Assembly (NCBI RefSeq): GCF_026745355.1
Contig: NC_079208.1
Span: forward strand, 55,627,276-55,691,275
DNA length: 64,000 nucleotides
Reading direction: 5' to 3'
Source: Beta vulgaris subsp. vulgaris
Taxonomy: Eukaryota; Streptophyta; Magnoliopsida; Caryophyllales; Amaranthaceae
Shown piece by piece: positions 40,659 to 53,736 of this stretch. The number at the start of each line of letters is the position of its first letter. Position 1 is the stretch's first letter. The notes below the pieces were generated by a model. It saw only the letters and a program-made list of their open reading frames with translations. It did not search any database and was not told the DNA's origin. Both the position numbers and the translations under genes were made by a program.

Positions 40659-43600
40659 CTTAGATGGAAGAAGACTTTTATTAAGGGGAAGAGAAACAAA
40701 TTAAGAGGGAGGGACAAGATGCCCTCTAGATGAAAATTAAGTTTTATGTAGAACATAAAAAAGGCATACATAGTTTTCAAATATACACCATTTTGCTGCA
40801 TTATGAGCTTATGACTTCCTTGTAATTGTTGCATTCATTTTCACTTTGTTTCTTTGGAATTTTATTTGCAGGTAGTTTTGCATGACACAAGTTATAGTGA
40901 AGGAAATATAGATGCTCAATATTCTTCTGAGACATTGGATTTTTCTTTGGCTGCAGAGAAAAGAGACTTAAATGAGTAACCCTCTCTTTGTCTCTTACTA
41001 TATCTCTGAATTCTCATCTTCTTTCTACAAACAGACAAGTTTTATTTGTGCTTGTTATTGTGGCATCTAATGAGAAATTATTATTTGGTTCTACTTCCAT
41101 GAGGGGTTGTTTGTTTAGACTTTAGAGGGTTTCAAGAGAGAGCAAGGGAGTTGTTCTTTTTGTACTCTTTTGTATGCGTATGGCTGAGCTTTTTTTCAGT
41201 TCCCTTTCCTCATGAGTTACCCCAAACTCCTCTACCTATCTTCCCCACTACGCCTTACACCCTCACTGCTACTACTACCATTTACCTGCGTGTCTACATC
41301 ACCGCCCAGACCAACCATCGCCGGCTACACCATCAGAGACACCGACACCACTGCTGTCACCTACCTTGCACCACGACCACCGACAATTACCAAAAACCTC
41401 CCTAACCCTAACCCAACCACCATAAATTCACTTCCACCCAAATGAACCCCAGTCACCACCTTCAACTGTCTTCGTAACCATACCCTCTCCACCACCGAAC
41501 CCCAAAATCCAATCCCCGTCCGAACCAAGAGTTCCCCCCTGCATCAGCCCCACCCAAATTTTAAGTACAGCCACTGACAAACTCGACAGTGAAGAAAAAC
41601 TCACCACACGAGATATTGACAACCCTTTAATAAACCCACCACATTATAATTCGAACCCTACAGCCCGAAATTCCAAATTCTATGACCTCTAGAAACACAC
41701 CACTCCACCTGCGGCGGACGACTACCAGAAGAGGAGAGAGGAAAATAGCAAGTATATTTAATTAAAGCGAAAGGCTGGTTTTCCGCATACTTAGCTGATC
41801 TTAACTTTTGGTGTGTGTGGGGGGATTCTCGGTAGTAGCCCCATTGGACCACCAAAAGTGAAGTTCAAGGGTGATCTACAAAAATTGATACTAGTGGTGG
41901 ATTTGCAGTAGGTCGCAATAGCTGACTGACTAGGATATCCTTGCGATGGGCCTGAGGTTGAGGTGATGAGTCAAGCTGTAGAGAATGGTGGGGTGCCATG
42001 GGGAAGGGATGACAGAAATTGAGATGAATTGAAGAGGGGGGAATAGGGGATGTATATGCTCAACCAGACACATTAAGGAAATGGGGGGGGGGGTTTGTAT
42101 ACTTCATTTCCGCTTTTAGAGTTCATTTCTTATCCCTTATAGGCTATAGCTAACCAAATGGTCCTGGAGTTCCATATTGTCATGCATTTCTGCTGATAAC
42201 AGTTCGTTGGCTCTACTTCTTCCTCAACCCCACCCACCCCCTCCTTTCTTATCCTTTATGGCTAACCAAATGTTTCTGGAGCTCCATATTGTCATGCATT
42301 TCTGCTGATAACAGTTCGTTGGCTCTACTTCTTCCTCAAACCCACCCACCCCCACCCCCCCCCCCCCAAAAAAAAAAAAATTAAAATAAAATAAAAATAG
42401 AGTAATTGAATGACTTGTGGGCAGAGCCAGAAAATTTTAAGTTGGCCTTGCTCGAACTAGGGTGTGAATTTAAGTTAAATTGGACAAAGTAGCATTAATC
42501 ACTACATTTTTTGGGGGAATTGTATTCTGTTTTTAGTATCTCACTGGCTGTAGATTTTGTTGATTGTTTAATAGAATATTCTTTCTCTTCAATCTTTCCT
42601 GAGATTCAGGTCTTTCTAATGCAGGGATTCAGAGGTCTCTAGCATGGAGGAGGAATTCTCTTATGCACTGGATCCTCTGGAGTCTTCTGAATGTTCGTCA
42701 ATTGATGCTTCAGATGAGCAAAATGATGCTGCACAACCTCTTGACCTTCATGATAGTTTAGCATTGTCCAAACCAGATTGTCTATCTTCTTTGTACTTTT
42801 TTAACCTCTCCTCTGGCAAAGCTTTGGAAGAGGTTCCTCAAGTTAAGCAATCATCCACTGTGTGCAATGACTCCATAAATCCTTGCTATGGGGAAACATT
42901 TATCAGGAAAAATGATGCTTCTTGCGCAGAGCTAGTGGAGCTATCGAGACCTTGTATATCTGAGATTCTATATGCAGATGAAGTGCCTCCTTTAGGATGG
43001 CCTGTAGGAGGTCTTGATGGAAATCCTTTAAACATTGACCAAAGTTACAGGGATGACAGATTTTCGCGATTTAGTGACAGTGATGAGTATATGAACATAC
43101 CACATATTAGCAAGCAACCTACAACTGAGTGTATGTTGATGCACAACGTACGTCAGGGTCATGACTCATCAAGTTCATATCTTATCCAATCATGGAATGC
43201 TAGATACTCCAGCAATGTTCTCAGTATGAACCCCATGTTGACCAGAAATGCTTTCATCCATGATGTAAATGAACCTAGAGATAACTCTTCCAAAATTAGC
43301 AATAGTCTCCCCTGCTTTGACTTTTCTTCTGCCACTGACCCTCTTAAGATTTATGAGAGCAGGTCAATTGTTGACCAAGGGCATCATCTCGAACATGAAC
43401 ACCTTGCCTCTACTAATATTGAAACTTCACCAGTTGGGAATATGGATGGCTGTGGAAGGACAGTGAAGGGAGATGATGTTCGATCGGATAAGGATCATTT
43501 GGACCATCGTGCTGCTTCTTTGAACTCAAAGAGAAATACTGATGTCTGTCCGGAGCATGCCTGTGGAGGGAGTGGTTGGCAAGTCTTGCTTCGTGGCTCT

Positions 43601-46600
43601 CACAGAGTAGACAATGGTACTAATAGAGAGCATGAGCATGAGCATGGCAAAGGGGCCATGTTCGAAATGCCACTTGATTTTATCATTGACAAAGGCCTGA
43701 TGCAAGAGATTATGTTACAGTATCCCTTATAATATAGTTTCAGAAGTATCATTTTATTATCATCTAAAATATTTTCCTCACATTTGATTAGATCTTGGAA
43801 CTTCTGATTCTGTATGATCTTGAGTTCACTGTCCACGATCTCACATGCAAGAACAAAATTGAAAGAATAAAAATCTTTGTATTGAATTTGTGCTTTTCCT
43901 TCACTATGCTAGATATATCTATGTAAGCAGGCTGAGTATTAAATTACTAGAAGGAGGTTTCGATCTGAAGGAGCATTTTCATGCTTTGCGACGATATCAT
44001 TTTATGGAAATAGCAGACTGGGCGGATTTGTTTGTTACATCCCTTTGGCATCATGTGCGTCTTGTGTTTTCCTTTCTTCCCTCTATAATAAGATTGATTA
44101 ACCAACATTTGTTCATTTTGTGCTGGCATCTTATATACTATATATTCCATATTAAGCAGAAATGGTATTTTACGGAGGCAGATCAGAAGATTCCAGAAAT
44201 TCAAGGTCTACTTGAGTCATCAATCCAGAGGTCTTCATGTGAGAGAGATCATAATAAAGATCGCTTATATGTTTATGTGAAATCACAAAATAGGGCTCCC
44301 TTTCCAACTACTACACTTGGTAATTCTCCTACATCTCAATCCTTTGGCTTTGTTCTTTCACCTCAGTGTTTTAGTAATTGGATACGCATATTTCATGAGT
44401 GGCTGGTATTTGTTCATCAGTCTCTGAAGTCCTTAACTTGCGCATTGCAGGGCTCCATTCATTTGATTTTATAGGGCTTGGCTACAGAGTGGATTGGCCA
44501 GTCACTATCGTGCTGACCTCAACTGCATTGGGAATATATGCTCAGATATTTACTTATCTCATTCAACTCAAGTTCGCTGTCCTGTCTTTGACTGATGTGT
44601 GGTCCTCTCTGAAGGTAGAGATCTTTTAAGCTTCCATTTTATTTCTTTATTTTTTTAGTTTTTTTTTTCTATCGAAGCCTTTAGTATGTGGTGATAAGGT
44701 GGACTAGATAAATTTTATTTAAAAGAAATACAAACTTGGTGTTGACTCCATACCTTCACTGGAGCAAGAATCCAATTATCATAGATTAGGCTACTTCCCC
44801 CTTCCAAATTATTGATCTATGTAGTCTCCTATCCCCTTTTGAAGCATCTTTTCATCACAGCTGATCCAATGTTGCCACCTTTTTTAAGCTGTTGATTTTG
44901 GGCTTTTAGGAGTCTATCTGGTGTTCTTGTGAAAGATAGCTAATTTTTTTTGTTGCGGGCATGATTAGAAATGTGACTTGAATACTTGATAATAAGCATA
45001 AGAAGTCTGACCACTGTGATATGTGATTTATCTAGTGTCTGGTTTGTGATATGTAGTTGACTAGTTGTTGATGTGATGTAGAGATGCTTGTGATCCGTTG
45101 ACCAGCACAGCGATTCTGATCTCCTACATTGCATCACTTACTTGGCTGATTGTGTATTTTGTTGCTTATATATGCAGGATTTTAAGCTTGTAATCAGTGA
45201 AGTTGGTGTGCAGCATCAGCTGGCAAGGACCAACTTTAATTGCATCTTGAAATTGAGGTAGTTTAGCCAATTGAAATGTCCTGGAAAACTCCACCTATAA
45301 GCCTTTTTCTGTGTTGGCCTCTTTGATTAGCATGCTTTTTCTTTAGTATACTTTTATCTGAATCGAATATACTTCTTAGTATCTCCATGTAGGTTTCTCC
45401 TGTTGGTTTTAGTACTGCTGCTAGTAGTTGATGGGCTCGCTTCCTTTTCCCTTCTTTTACACACACTTTCCTATGGGGGGTTGGGGGAAGGGGGGGGGGG
45501 GACAGGGTTGGCGTTTGTTGTCAGGGGTGATGATTTTGAATATAGTTCTACCTGGAAGTGACTGGCCTGTGCTATTAGGGATATCATTCTCTTTTCCATA
45601 AACTTCGAAGGAAGTGAATGCTATGAACCTAATAAGATTATATTCTTGGATGTGATGTCTTGTAAGGATATGTGTAAGCTGAACATGTTGCAAGAAAGAA
45701 GGCCACCTGGGAATACATTGGAAGTTGTTACACAAGACACTTGATGTTGTCTTGAACTTTTAACTAAAAACCACAATGTAGTGAGGTGTTATCTATTCTC
45801 ATTTCTCAGGAACTTTTATTGGAACTTTTAGTAATGAATTCATATTCTCATTTCTCAGGGACTAAAAACCCTAAATAAAAAAAATTATTGGAACCACTTA
45901 CAAGTGTCAGTATTCACTCAGTTATCTATTCTCATTTCTCAGGAACTTTTAGTAATGAATTCATAACTATATACCTTTCCTAAGTGGATTATTCAAATTC
46001 AAAGGAGCACCTTTTAGGTGGAGCCTTTCAGCCTTTATTTTGAAAAGTACTCTTAAGCGCAACAATTTAGAAGAAAAAAGATATAGGTGGCTGTGTGGAT
46101 GTGAATAAAGAGTCATGAGTGGATTTAATCATCTTGTTTTAAATAAAAGTAACAGCCTCTTATAAGGGTAGTTTTGTGTTAATTTCCCATTTCCCTCATT
46201 TTTTTTCTTCCTCTCAGCACGTGCTATGATGCTAGTAAGTAGTAAGCAATTAAGCATTAATCTGACAAGGAAGGATTTTGATGTGACAATTCATTTCGGT
46301 TAACTGGCACATATAAGAGGAATAACACTAAACTATTGGTTCAAAGTGGCTCTGTCCTGGATGACTGCTTCTTTTATGTGGTTTACGATGTTGTGGACCA
46401 TGTGTTACACCATATGCTTATATGTTCTGAAACTTAAGAACCATAAGATACAAGGAGAAACTGGATAAAAAAAAACATCACTTGGTAGCCTTATGTAAGC
46501 CTATTCTATACATTATCCCAATATCACGAGTATATCTCCCTTTTTCTTTTGTTTTATGACCAATACTATTATAGGTCAACTTGCAATTACTTTCCACATC

Positions 46601-48050
46601 TAAATAAAAGTAACTTATGGTAATGATTGTGATGTGGCATCTGACGTGACTCTGCATAATTATAACATCCAGTTTGCTGACGTGTTTCAGGCATCAGGTT
46701 AATCATTTTGTATCCACATTGCAGCAATATGTGCTTTCGCAGTTATCAGATGTATCCTGGTGCAAATTTTGCTTCTCCCTTAAGCACAAGGTTTAAGTCA
46801 GTGCTATAAGTCTTTGTTGTTCTTGTCTAGAATTTCTCATGCCTCTTAGACCTTGGTCCACTTTAATATCATGCCCCTTATCTATTCCAATTTCCATGTT
46901 CCTCTCTCTCTGCCTCACCTCTGGATTTATTTTGCAGGTTAAAGATATGATGGATTTAGAATCTGTGCATATGGCCTACCTGACAGATTCATTGCGCATG
47001 TAAGCAAAACTTCTGTGCTAGTTTTAGTTCTGGACATAATAGTTATTTTATCAGTATGCCACTTAGATCACCTTTTTTTTTTATAATATGGCCCACTTTC
47101 TTTAAGACTTCTCACCTCCAATCTATACTGAAATGCACGCACCATTACAAATCTCCTATTCGCTGGCTCAAGTTATTTACACTCTGTTATCTTCTAATCC
47201 GTCTTAAAAATAAATAGCATTATAATAGTTAACAGAGGTTTTTAAAAAGCATTATAATTACTTGCCTTCACTCTAATAGTTAATTCATTATAATACTTTT
47301 GCGTTAGCATGTAAGAGTTGTCACTTTAAGGTTCTTACTTTTCCTCTGCGGTGAGCGTGCTCAAGAAGCTTTCTCATACTGTTTGCAACTTTCAGATGAC
47401 ATGTTTTTCCTGTTACAGATGCTTCCTGTCTGAGGAAACTCTGTCCATATCGAGCAACATTGAGAGAATTTTGCAGTGTGCCCTAGATTTTCGATCATGC
47501 CTTGTTAAAGGTTCAGGAGATGTTGGATGTGGAAACCAGGGTTTGATGGACAACATGTCACAGATGAACGTTTCTCAGGTAAGACTTGAGAGCAGTCTCC
47601 CTGTATCAGCTACTTAGCTCATCTATTGACTTCATTACCAATTTACCCCTAATCAGTTCGAGGTTCCAGCAATACCACCTCCTTAATGATGGAATTTGTT
47701 GATCATTATTCTGGTTCTTCTAGTCTGTTTCTTCTTGAATCAGAAGCAATTCATGCAATTTTTCTCCTTCTGATGGTCAACCTTTCTTGCTGGATTTGGC
47801 CAAATTTCTTTTGCAACTATCTCTAGAATGTCTTTCAGAAGATGATGGAATGAGTGTATAATCCTAATTCTGCTGCATTTTGCAGGCTCTATCGATAAAG
47901 AAAATTTTTGACCAAAATCTAAAAGAATTGCATTCGACTTATCTAAAGTCTCCCAAGCATGGGGAGTTTGGCCTTGCGCGGTTTTGGAGCTGCCTGAATT
48001 ACAACGAGTATTACTCAGATGCTTTTGGCAATGATATGTTTTGGTACTGA
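36481..48050 (+). CDS. GCP6: Gamma-tubulin complex component 6
   Basis: Fourteen exons: 36481-36654, 37173-37892, 39004-39210, 39297-39605, 40872-40975, 42625-43719, 43913-44054, 44160-44319, 44451-44614, 45178-45257, 46691-46790, 46938-46999, 47419-47578 and 47886-48050. They join in phase to 1213 codons, close to known plant GCP6. The N-terminal GCP core includes HCSLLKFLFLQSLEPYCRFI and IPCFLSNVLVPLLRAGQQLQ. Then comes a long, low-conservation acidic/serine-rich insert filling exon 6. The C-terminal gamma-tubulin-binding part includes LRRYHFMEIADWADLFV, LGLGYRVDWPVTIVLT and LRHQVNHFVSTLQQYV. GCP6 is a scaffold of the gamma-tubulin ring complex that nucleates microtubules. Introns hold a (TA)40 run and a 115 bp tandem duplication. 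The exon 8 donor (CTTG|GTAATT) was chosen by phase. Confidence 0.95.
40577..40656. repeat. (TA)n microsatellite in GCP6 intron 4
   Basis: About 40 uninterrupted AT dinucleotides, which can form a cruciform and are likely to vary in length between individuals. The open frames reading YIYI across it are artefacts. Confidence 0.97.
42126..42360. repeat. Tandem duplication in GCP6 intron 5
   Basis: Two copies of about 115 bases (42126-42243 and 42245-42360) share CCATATTGTCATGCATTTCT and AACAGTTCGTTGGCTCTACT, then a C-rich run. The second copy lacks TATAGGC and has few other changes, so the duplication is fairly young. Confidence 0.9.
45788..45970. repeat. Triplicated ATTCTCATTTCTCAGG block in GCP6 intron 10
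   Basis: ATTCTCATTTCTCAGG recurs three times (near 45795, 45843 and 45927), twice followed by AACTTTTAGTAATGAATTCAT. The block contains three TTTCTCAGG words that resemble splice acceptors, yet the phase-matched exon lies at 46691. Confidence 0.75.
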
Positions 48051-49775
48051 TAAAGACCATTACATTCTCTTGGTAGATGAGTGGCTCCAAACTCCAAAGA
48101 GCTGCCAGCCTGCCATATTATTACTAGTTGGTTGTTTTGGAGGCGGATTCTGAAATCTGACAGTGTGGAATGTTTCCTGTATGGCTGCATCTATGACCTA
48201 GTATCATATTGGGAGTCTTTTCCTGTTTGATTGGGCAAAATTGAGCTTTATATGCAAGTGTGACATCAAGGATTCAAACAATCAAGCTTGAATTGGCTCT
48301 CTGCTATCATCTCCAATCGAGTGGAGAAAGAGACTTCTGTTTACCATTTTCAGTGATATTATACTATGTCAGTTGTAAAGTCTCAGTCACTTTGAGTTGA
48401 ATGCTTTTATTTTCTTCATATTTTTATTATTTGGATGCAGTATATCGATGTAAATAGCCAATTTTGTGTAGTGTAATGTATATAATTTATGGAGTGACTT
48501 CTTTTCTCAAGGATCTGATATGAGGATCAATAGAATGCTTTTCTAGCAAGACATTTAAAGTCGAGGTAGAGACAATATCATTTGCTTTTGCACAGTCTTC
48601 AAAGCGTTATTTTGATGTGAATATCTCTTATTTCATCTAAGTGAAAACTATAAAAGTTTGATATATGATAAATCTACAAGTTGGGAGGGATAACAACACC
48701 ATACGTATATATTTTTACCTATAAAACATTTCAAAACAATCAGTCAAAGTTGATTAACTTTGACTCTTAAAAAGGAAATATAGCAAGTAAATAAAGACAG
48801 AAGGATTTTTTCGGAGTAGTTCAGATGCTCTTGTTGATGGAGGATCATGTTGATCTTACAAGATGAATCATTGCCATAGTTAAAGTCTCTTGTTTCTATG
48901 CCCAGAAACTTCTCCTTCATTATCAAAGCAGATTCAAGCGTTGATGTTGGTGTTGGTGCTCACATTTTGCAGGGAAGTGTGGAGTTTAAGCGTTGATGGT
49001 GGTCAATCTTCTAAAGATATTGGGACAACAATACTTGATTGAACAAACTTGTCATGACCAGGGTTGGGGTAAACATAACGGAGGTCCTATACACTCTTTT
49101 AAAATTAACCCTTTCACATGTAGTTCATAAAAAATATAAGAGTAAATCGTTGTAATGAAAGTTAAATTCACCCATCCCTTCAACTTCTCCGTCAAAGTTT
49201 GTTCAATTCAAGTTTAAGAGTAAATATTATTGGTAAGTTGCAATTTTAAAATATAGGAGGATGAAGATTCATCTTCACTAGACACTAATACATTAGTATT
49301 TTTAATCAACACAAGTTGAAACAACAAAAGTTAAATGAATTTTGCTCCTACCAAGAATATATATAACCCACGTTCTTGTCACCCTTCCCTCACCATTTTA
49401 CCACTGATCCACATGCTTTGTTGTCGTCTTTCTTTCAAACAATTGATATAAATATATTTCGGGGCCCCTGTATGTTTGGAGCCCTATCCAATCGCCCATA
49501 CTACGTGAACCAAGAACCGCTCATGATGTTTTAACTCTTGAGGTTTGTTTTTACTAGGTTTGTGGAAAGTTGGGTGTTTTCTTGTTTACTATTTACTACT
49601 TGTGGAATCAATTGGGAATTTAATTGCTTAATTGGGGGTTTTCTATTGTTGTTTACTAATTAATGTAGTAACAATCGTATTTTATGTATGGTTTTTCTTT
49701 GCAAAAGAGTTTTTCATTAGGTTATTCTTACAAAAATCCTCTTTCATTCAATCTCATTTGCCAAAAAAAAACGTT
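48051..49775. other. GCP6 3' flank and intergenic spacer
   Basis: The first 500 bases probably include the GCP6 3' UTR. The rest is AT-rich with no coding region recognised. Confidence 0.35.
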
Positions 49776-49776
49776 G

Positions 49777-49846
<70 letters not shown>

Positions 49847-49883
49847 CAATAATAATAATAACAACAATAATAATAATAATGAC

Positions 49884-49930
<47 letters not shown>
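49777..49930. repeat. (TAA)n microsatellite
   Basis: About 50 trinucleotides with a few CAA and GAC interruptions. All six open frames across it (poly-Asn, Ile, Leu or Tyr) are artefacts. Confidence 0.97.
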
Positions 49931-49933
<3 letters not shown>

Positions 49934-50586
49934 TGCATTGTATCTTAAGTGATTTGTCATACTAGTGACATAAGTTGGTTGATTTGTCTTGAACTCTAAC
50001 TAAAAACCACAACGTAGTAAGGGTATTATCCTACCCTTAAATAAAATATTTATGATATGACATCTTTAAACTAGACTGCTCGATCATATATCCAAAAAAA
50101 ATTAATCTTAATATTTGTTTGGTACTACTATTTGTTATACTTTGAACGGAATGTCTCAATTTGATTCAAAATTTCAACCATAATTCTTAGCAATTTTAAT
50201 CATATATGTTTAGTACTAATATTTATACTAATCATTCATGCAATAGATCAATTTGAATATTTTCTTATTACGTTCTACTTTGCTACTAAAATGTGTAATT
50301 TGCCTATGTGAACCTTGCTTTCTTAAGCAACTTAATAATGAAGTGATTCTTACACCAAAAGTCTGGATGACAAAAGGAGTACGAGAAAGACAAAGAATTT
50401 CCTTTTCCTCGTCATAAAGATCACACATACTTGTTTTCAACTTTTCATGAAGCATAGGAATATCCACTTTGAAAGGCAATTTCATGCATATATATACACT
50501 GCTTAATCACACATAATTTTCCATCTTAAACAGATACAAACTAATACTTCATCTAATCTTGTTTAGAAGCAATAAGAGCAAGAAAC
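49931..50586. other. Upstream region of the first RTM2-like gene
   Basis: AT-rich. It includes GTCTTGAACT.TAACTAAAAACCACAACGTAGTAAGG (near 49985), which also occurs around 45748 in GCP6 intron 10, so a short dispersed repeat is present. No specific promoter element is supported. Confidence 0.4.
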
Positions 50587-52002
50587 ATGGCCAAATCTGT
50601 TAATTCTAACCGCGTTTATGAAGATTACGATCCTCCATCTGATTTAGTTACTGAAGAAGGAAGCGACACCATCCTCGTTTATCTCCCTGGTAAATAACAC
50701 ACCCTCCGTCTCATAATATAGTGCATACTTCATTTTTGGTGGGTCAAACTTTAAAATCTTTGACCGAATATTCTCATTTGTACATATAAAAAAACATATT
50801 CATGTGGGATCTTGTTAGATTCGTCTCAATGTGTAGTTTCATAATATCAACTTTTTATATTTTTTTATTAATGCGGAATTGAAGACATTGAAGGTCAAAG
50901 TTACTTTTTGGAGACCGTGTAAAAAAGAAACAAGCATTATATTATGGGACGGAGGGAATAAACCCTGCACGTACATGTTCTACGTGTTCTTACATTCTTA
51001 TCCGAAATAGGTTTAACCCGGTCAAACAAAGATGTAAGCTTGTATCAAACAGCTCAAAAAAAAGGAATTTTTTTATAAAAGTAGATAAAAAGTTACTCTA
51101 AATAAACTCATTTCCGATGAAGTTTTTGTTTGAAAGGATAGGATGAACGAAGTTACTTGATCACGGGAATTAACGTGATACATCCTCTAGAGAATTACAT
51201 ATAAATCTATGAGCATTTCCATCGATATTACGTACTAAAATGACACGTAACAATTGATTGAAAAGTCATACAAAAGTACTTCAAAATTTAGCGAGATACT
51301 CTACAACTCAAAAAGTTATACATTGGCAAGTGAATCAAACAGTCTCACACGAGACCAACTGTTTGTTCAATATGAAACTAAACTAACACAATTTTTCCAA
51401 TGATAAAACGAAACAAAATTGCAGGATACAGAAAGGAGCAATTAAGAGTTCAATTAACTACATCACGCATTCTAAAGATAAGTGGAGAACGTCCAATTGG
51501 TGAGAACAAATGGAGACGTTTTAACAAGGAATTTGGTGTTCCATCCAACTGTGACACCAAAGAGATCACTGCTAAGTTTGAGGGTGGCATTCTTTACATT
51601 AGGCAACCAAAAGTGATCACCCCTCAAGCTCTGCCTTTGCCTCTGCCTCAACCCCCGCAACAAGAGCTTCCACCACCAATGCCTCAACCGCGACAAGAGG
51701 TTCCACCACCAATGCCTCAACCGCAACAAGAGGTTCCACCAACGCGGCCTCCTCAACCGCAACAACAACAGGAGGAGAAGATGGAGAAGTGTGAATATCC
51801 TAAGAAAGATGAGGGAGGAAAAGATAAATGTGAATTCATACCAAGGCCAAAACAAGTTGTTGGTAAAACAAGCCTCTTTAACGAGCTAATAAGGCCAGAA
51901 AATTTTAAGAGGCTGCTTGTTTGTGTTATACTGGTGCTCAGCTTTGGGTTCTACATGAAGTATATGTTTAGTACATTAACAGATGATGTAAAAGAGTTGT
52001 GA
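50587..52002 (+). CDS. RTM2-like small heat-shock-domain membrane protein, copy A
   Basis: Two exons, 50587-50689 and 51425-52002, give 226 codons. The N-terminal alpha-crystallin (HSP20) domain spans about residues 10-95: DTILVYLPGYRKEQLRVQL, LKISGERPI and KFEGGILYIRQP. Next is a proline-rich linker with three tandem 11-residue units like QEVPPPMPQPR (51661-51750), then a Lys/Glu-rich stretch, and a C-terminal membrane anchor LLVCVILVLSFGFYM followed by a short tail. This layout is that of plant RTM2-type proteins, which are phloem-associated and in Arabidopsis restrict long-distance movement of some potyviruses. Whether this copy does so is unknown; many family members have no known role. 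Intron 1 contains a Stowaway MITE. The start is the first Met, with exon 1 the same length as in copy B. Confidence 0.9.
50702..50956. mobile_element. Stowaway MITE (about 255 bp) in intron 1 of RTM2-like copy A
   Basis: Arms CCCTCCGTCTCATAATATAG and TATTATGGGACGGAGGG are inverted complements with small gaps. The outermost bases are eroded, so the TA duplication is unclear. It begins 12 bases after the exon 1 donor. Confidence 0.8.
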
Positions 52003-52165
52003 TTTCCATGAATATACCCAATAATGTTGTGTCAAAAACAATCAAGGCCAAGGGAGTGAAGAAGATGTAAATATCATGTAGTATATTCTATGACTTGAAC
52101 TGTAAATAGCATTCAATATTGCAATTTCAATTGATGGAATTTTATATTATGGGTTCATGACTCAT

Positions 52166-52460
52166 GTTAAGGGTGCGTTCTCTTCACCTGAATAACCTAG
52201 AACTTATTTGGATTGAATTTATTGGACCTGAATTGAACTTATTGGATCTAAACTGAACTTATTAGACCTGATTTAACTTATTGGACCTAATTGAACCTTA
52301 TTGGAACTTATTAGACCTGATTGAAACTTATTGACCTAATTGAAACTTGTTAGACCTTATTGGACCTGATTGAAATTTATTAGACCTTATTGGACCTGAT
52401 TGAAACTTATTAGACCTTATTGGACCTAATTGGAACTTATTTGGCCTTATTAGACTTAAA
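52166..52460 (+). repeat. Array of GAACTTATTGGACCTGATT units with a transposon-like left end
   Basis: Starting GGGTGCGTTCTCTTCACCTGAAT, it continues with about eleven diverged copies of a unit of 17-25 bases (CTTATT.GACCTGATTGAAA). The left end resembles that of the element at 26724 (GGGCCTGTTCTCTTCGGC), which also carries GAACT-based repeats. No matching right end was found. Confidence 0.65.
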
Positions 52461-52860
52461 ATTTGACGAGTTATAACATAAATATTACCCCGACCATAAA
52501 TACTACCCCTCAATATTTATTATGAAATAATAATTATTAAAATTTGCCCTTTAAAAATTATTATTATTAATTATCTCTTATGATAAACAATTTAACAAAA
52601 AATAATACTACCTCCGTTTCTTTTTAATTGTTACGGTTTTCTTTTTAGACCGTTTCTTTTTAATTGTTACACTCTTACTTTTTCTACATAAGGTAAGTTT
52701 GCAATCATTGTTAGTCGCTATTGGTCCCCTTGTAGTCCCCAACCTTTAATCCCAACCTAACATTTAATCCCAACATTACCCTCACCTACCCCATTTAATA
52801 AAACGAGCCCTAATTAAAACCCCCTAATCCCCCTAATCTTCCCTCCATCTTCCAACTTCT

Positions 52861-53260
52861 TTTTCAGATCTCTATCTCTCTCCTCCAAGTTCTTGAACAT
52901 TCTGGGTCTCTCACTCTCTCTCTCCTCTAGACTTGTTAAAACCGTAAAAGATCTGGGTAAAAAATCATCTTTCATTTTCGTTATTATCAATACGCAACAT
53001 AAATTCGGTTGTTAAAATCATTTTCAGATCTCTCTCTCTCCTCCAAGTTCTTCAACATTCTGGGTTTTGCTCTCTCTCTCTCTCTCCTCTAGATCTGTTC
53101 AAACCCTAAATAATGTGGGTTTCACTCTCTCTCCTCTAGATCTGGGTTAAAATCATCTTTTTTTGTAATTTATGCTAAACAACATTCGCATTTTTTTTAC
53201 CAGTTGTATTCGGATCTCTCTCTCTCCTCCAAGTTCTTGAACATTCTGGGTTTCTTTTTA
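52861..53260. repeat. Repeated CTCTCTCCTCCAAGTTCTTGAACATTCTGGG blocks in the mariner arm
   Basis: Three copies (near 52880, 53030 and 53215) of a block of about 40 bases, with related CTCTCTCTCCTCTAGATCTG blocks between. This looks like local duplication within the transposon's non-coding arm. Confidence 0.75.
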
Positions 53261-53736
53261 GGGTTCTTGGGTATTTGTTGAACTCAGTTGTTTTTCATGG
53301 AGAGTTCTTCAAGATCTAAGCGTCGGAGTAGTGGCAAATCTTCATCCCTTCTTTCCATCTCTGTTCCTGTTACTGAATCGCCATTTTCTGCTGAAAACTT
53401 GACAAAAAATAACAATTTCCATTCCATGTGCAACTTCATTCTGCATTCCATGTGCAACTTCTAATACTCCTGTTCTGTTGCTGCCTGTACTTGTTCTGTT
53501 GCTTGTACTTCTGTTGCTGCCTGTACTTGTGGTGCTGCCTGCTCATGTAACCAATTTCTTGCTTGATCCAAAACTGTTTGGGTTACTTCAACTTGTAAGG
53601 GAAGTTGGCCAAGACTTTCCAACATTTGCTTGTTGACATGTGGATATGTGTAGTTGTTATTCCCCCTTACTTTCTAAATTTCAATCATATGGTACTGAAA
53701 TGTATGCCACACATTAGCTAAAGTCTTTGGTTGCAT

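Noticed and set aside
45258..46690. Extra GCP6 exon suggested by repeated TTTCTCAGG acceptor-like words
   Set aside because: No conserved GCP sequence follows them, and exons 45178-45257 and 46691-46790 join in phase across LRHQVNHF.
49632..49965. Open frames encoding poly-Asn, poly-Ile, poly-Tyr or poly-Leu
   Set aside because: They are the six readings of a (TAA)n microsatellite; there is no other coding signal.
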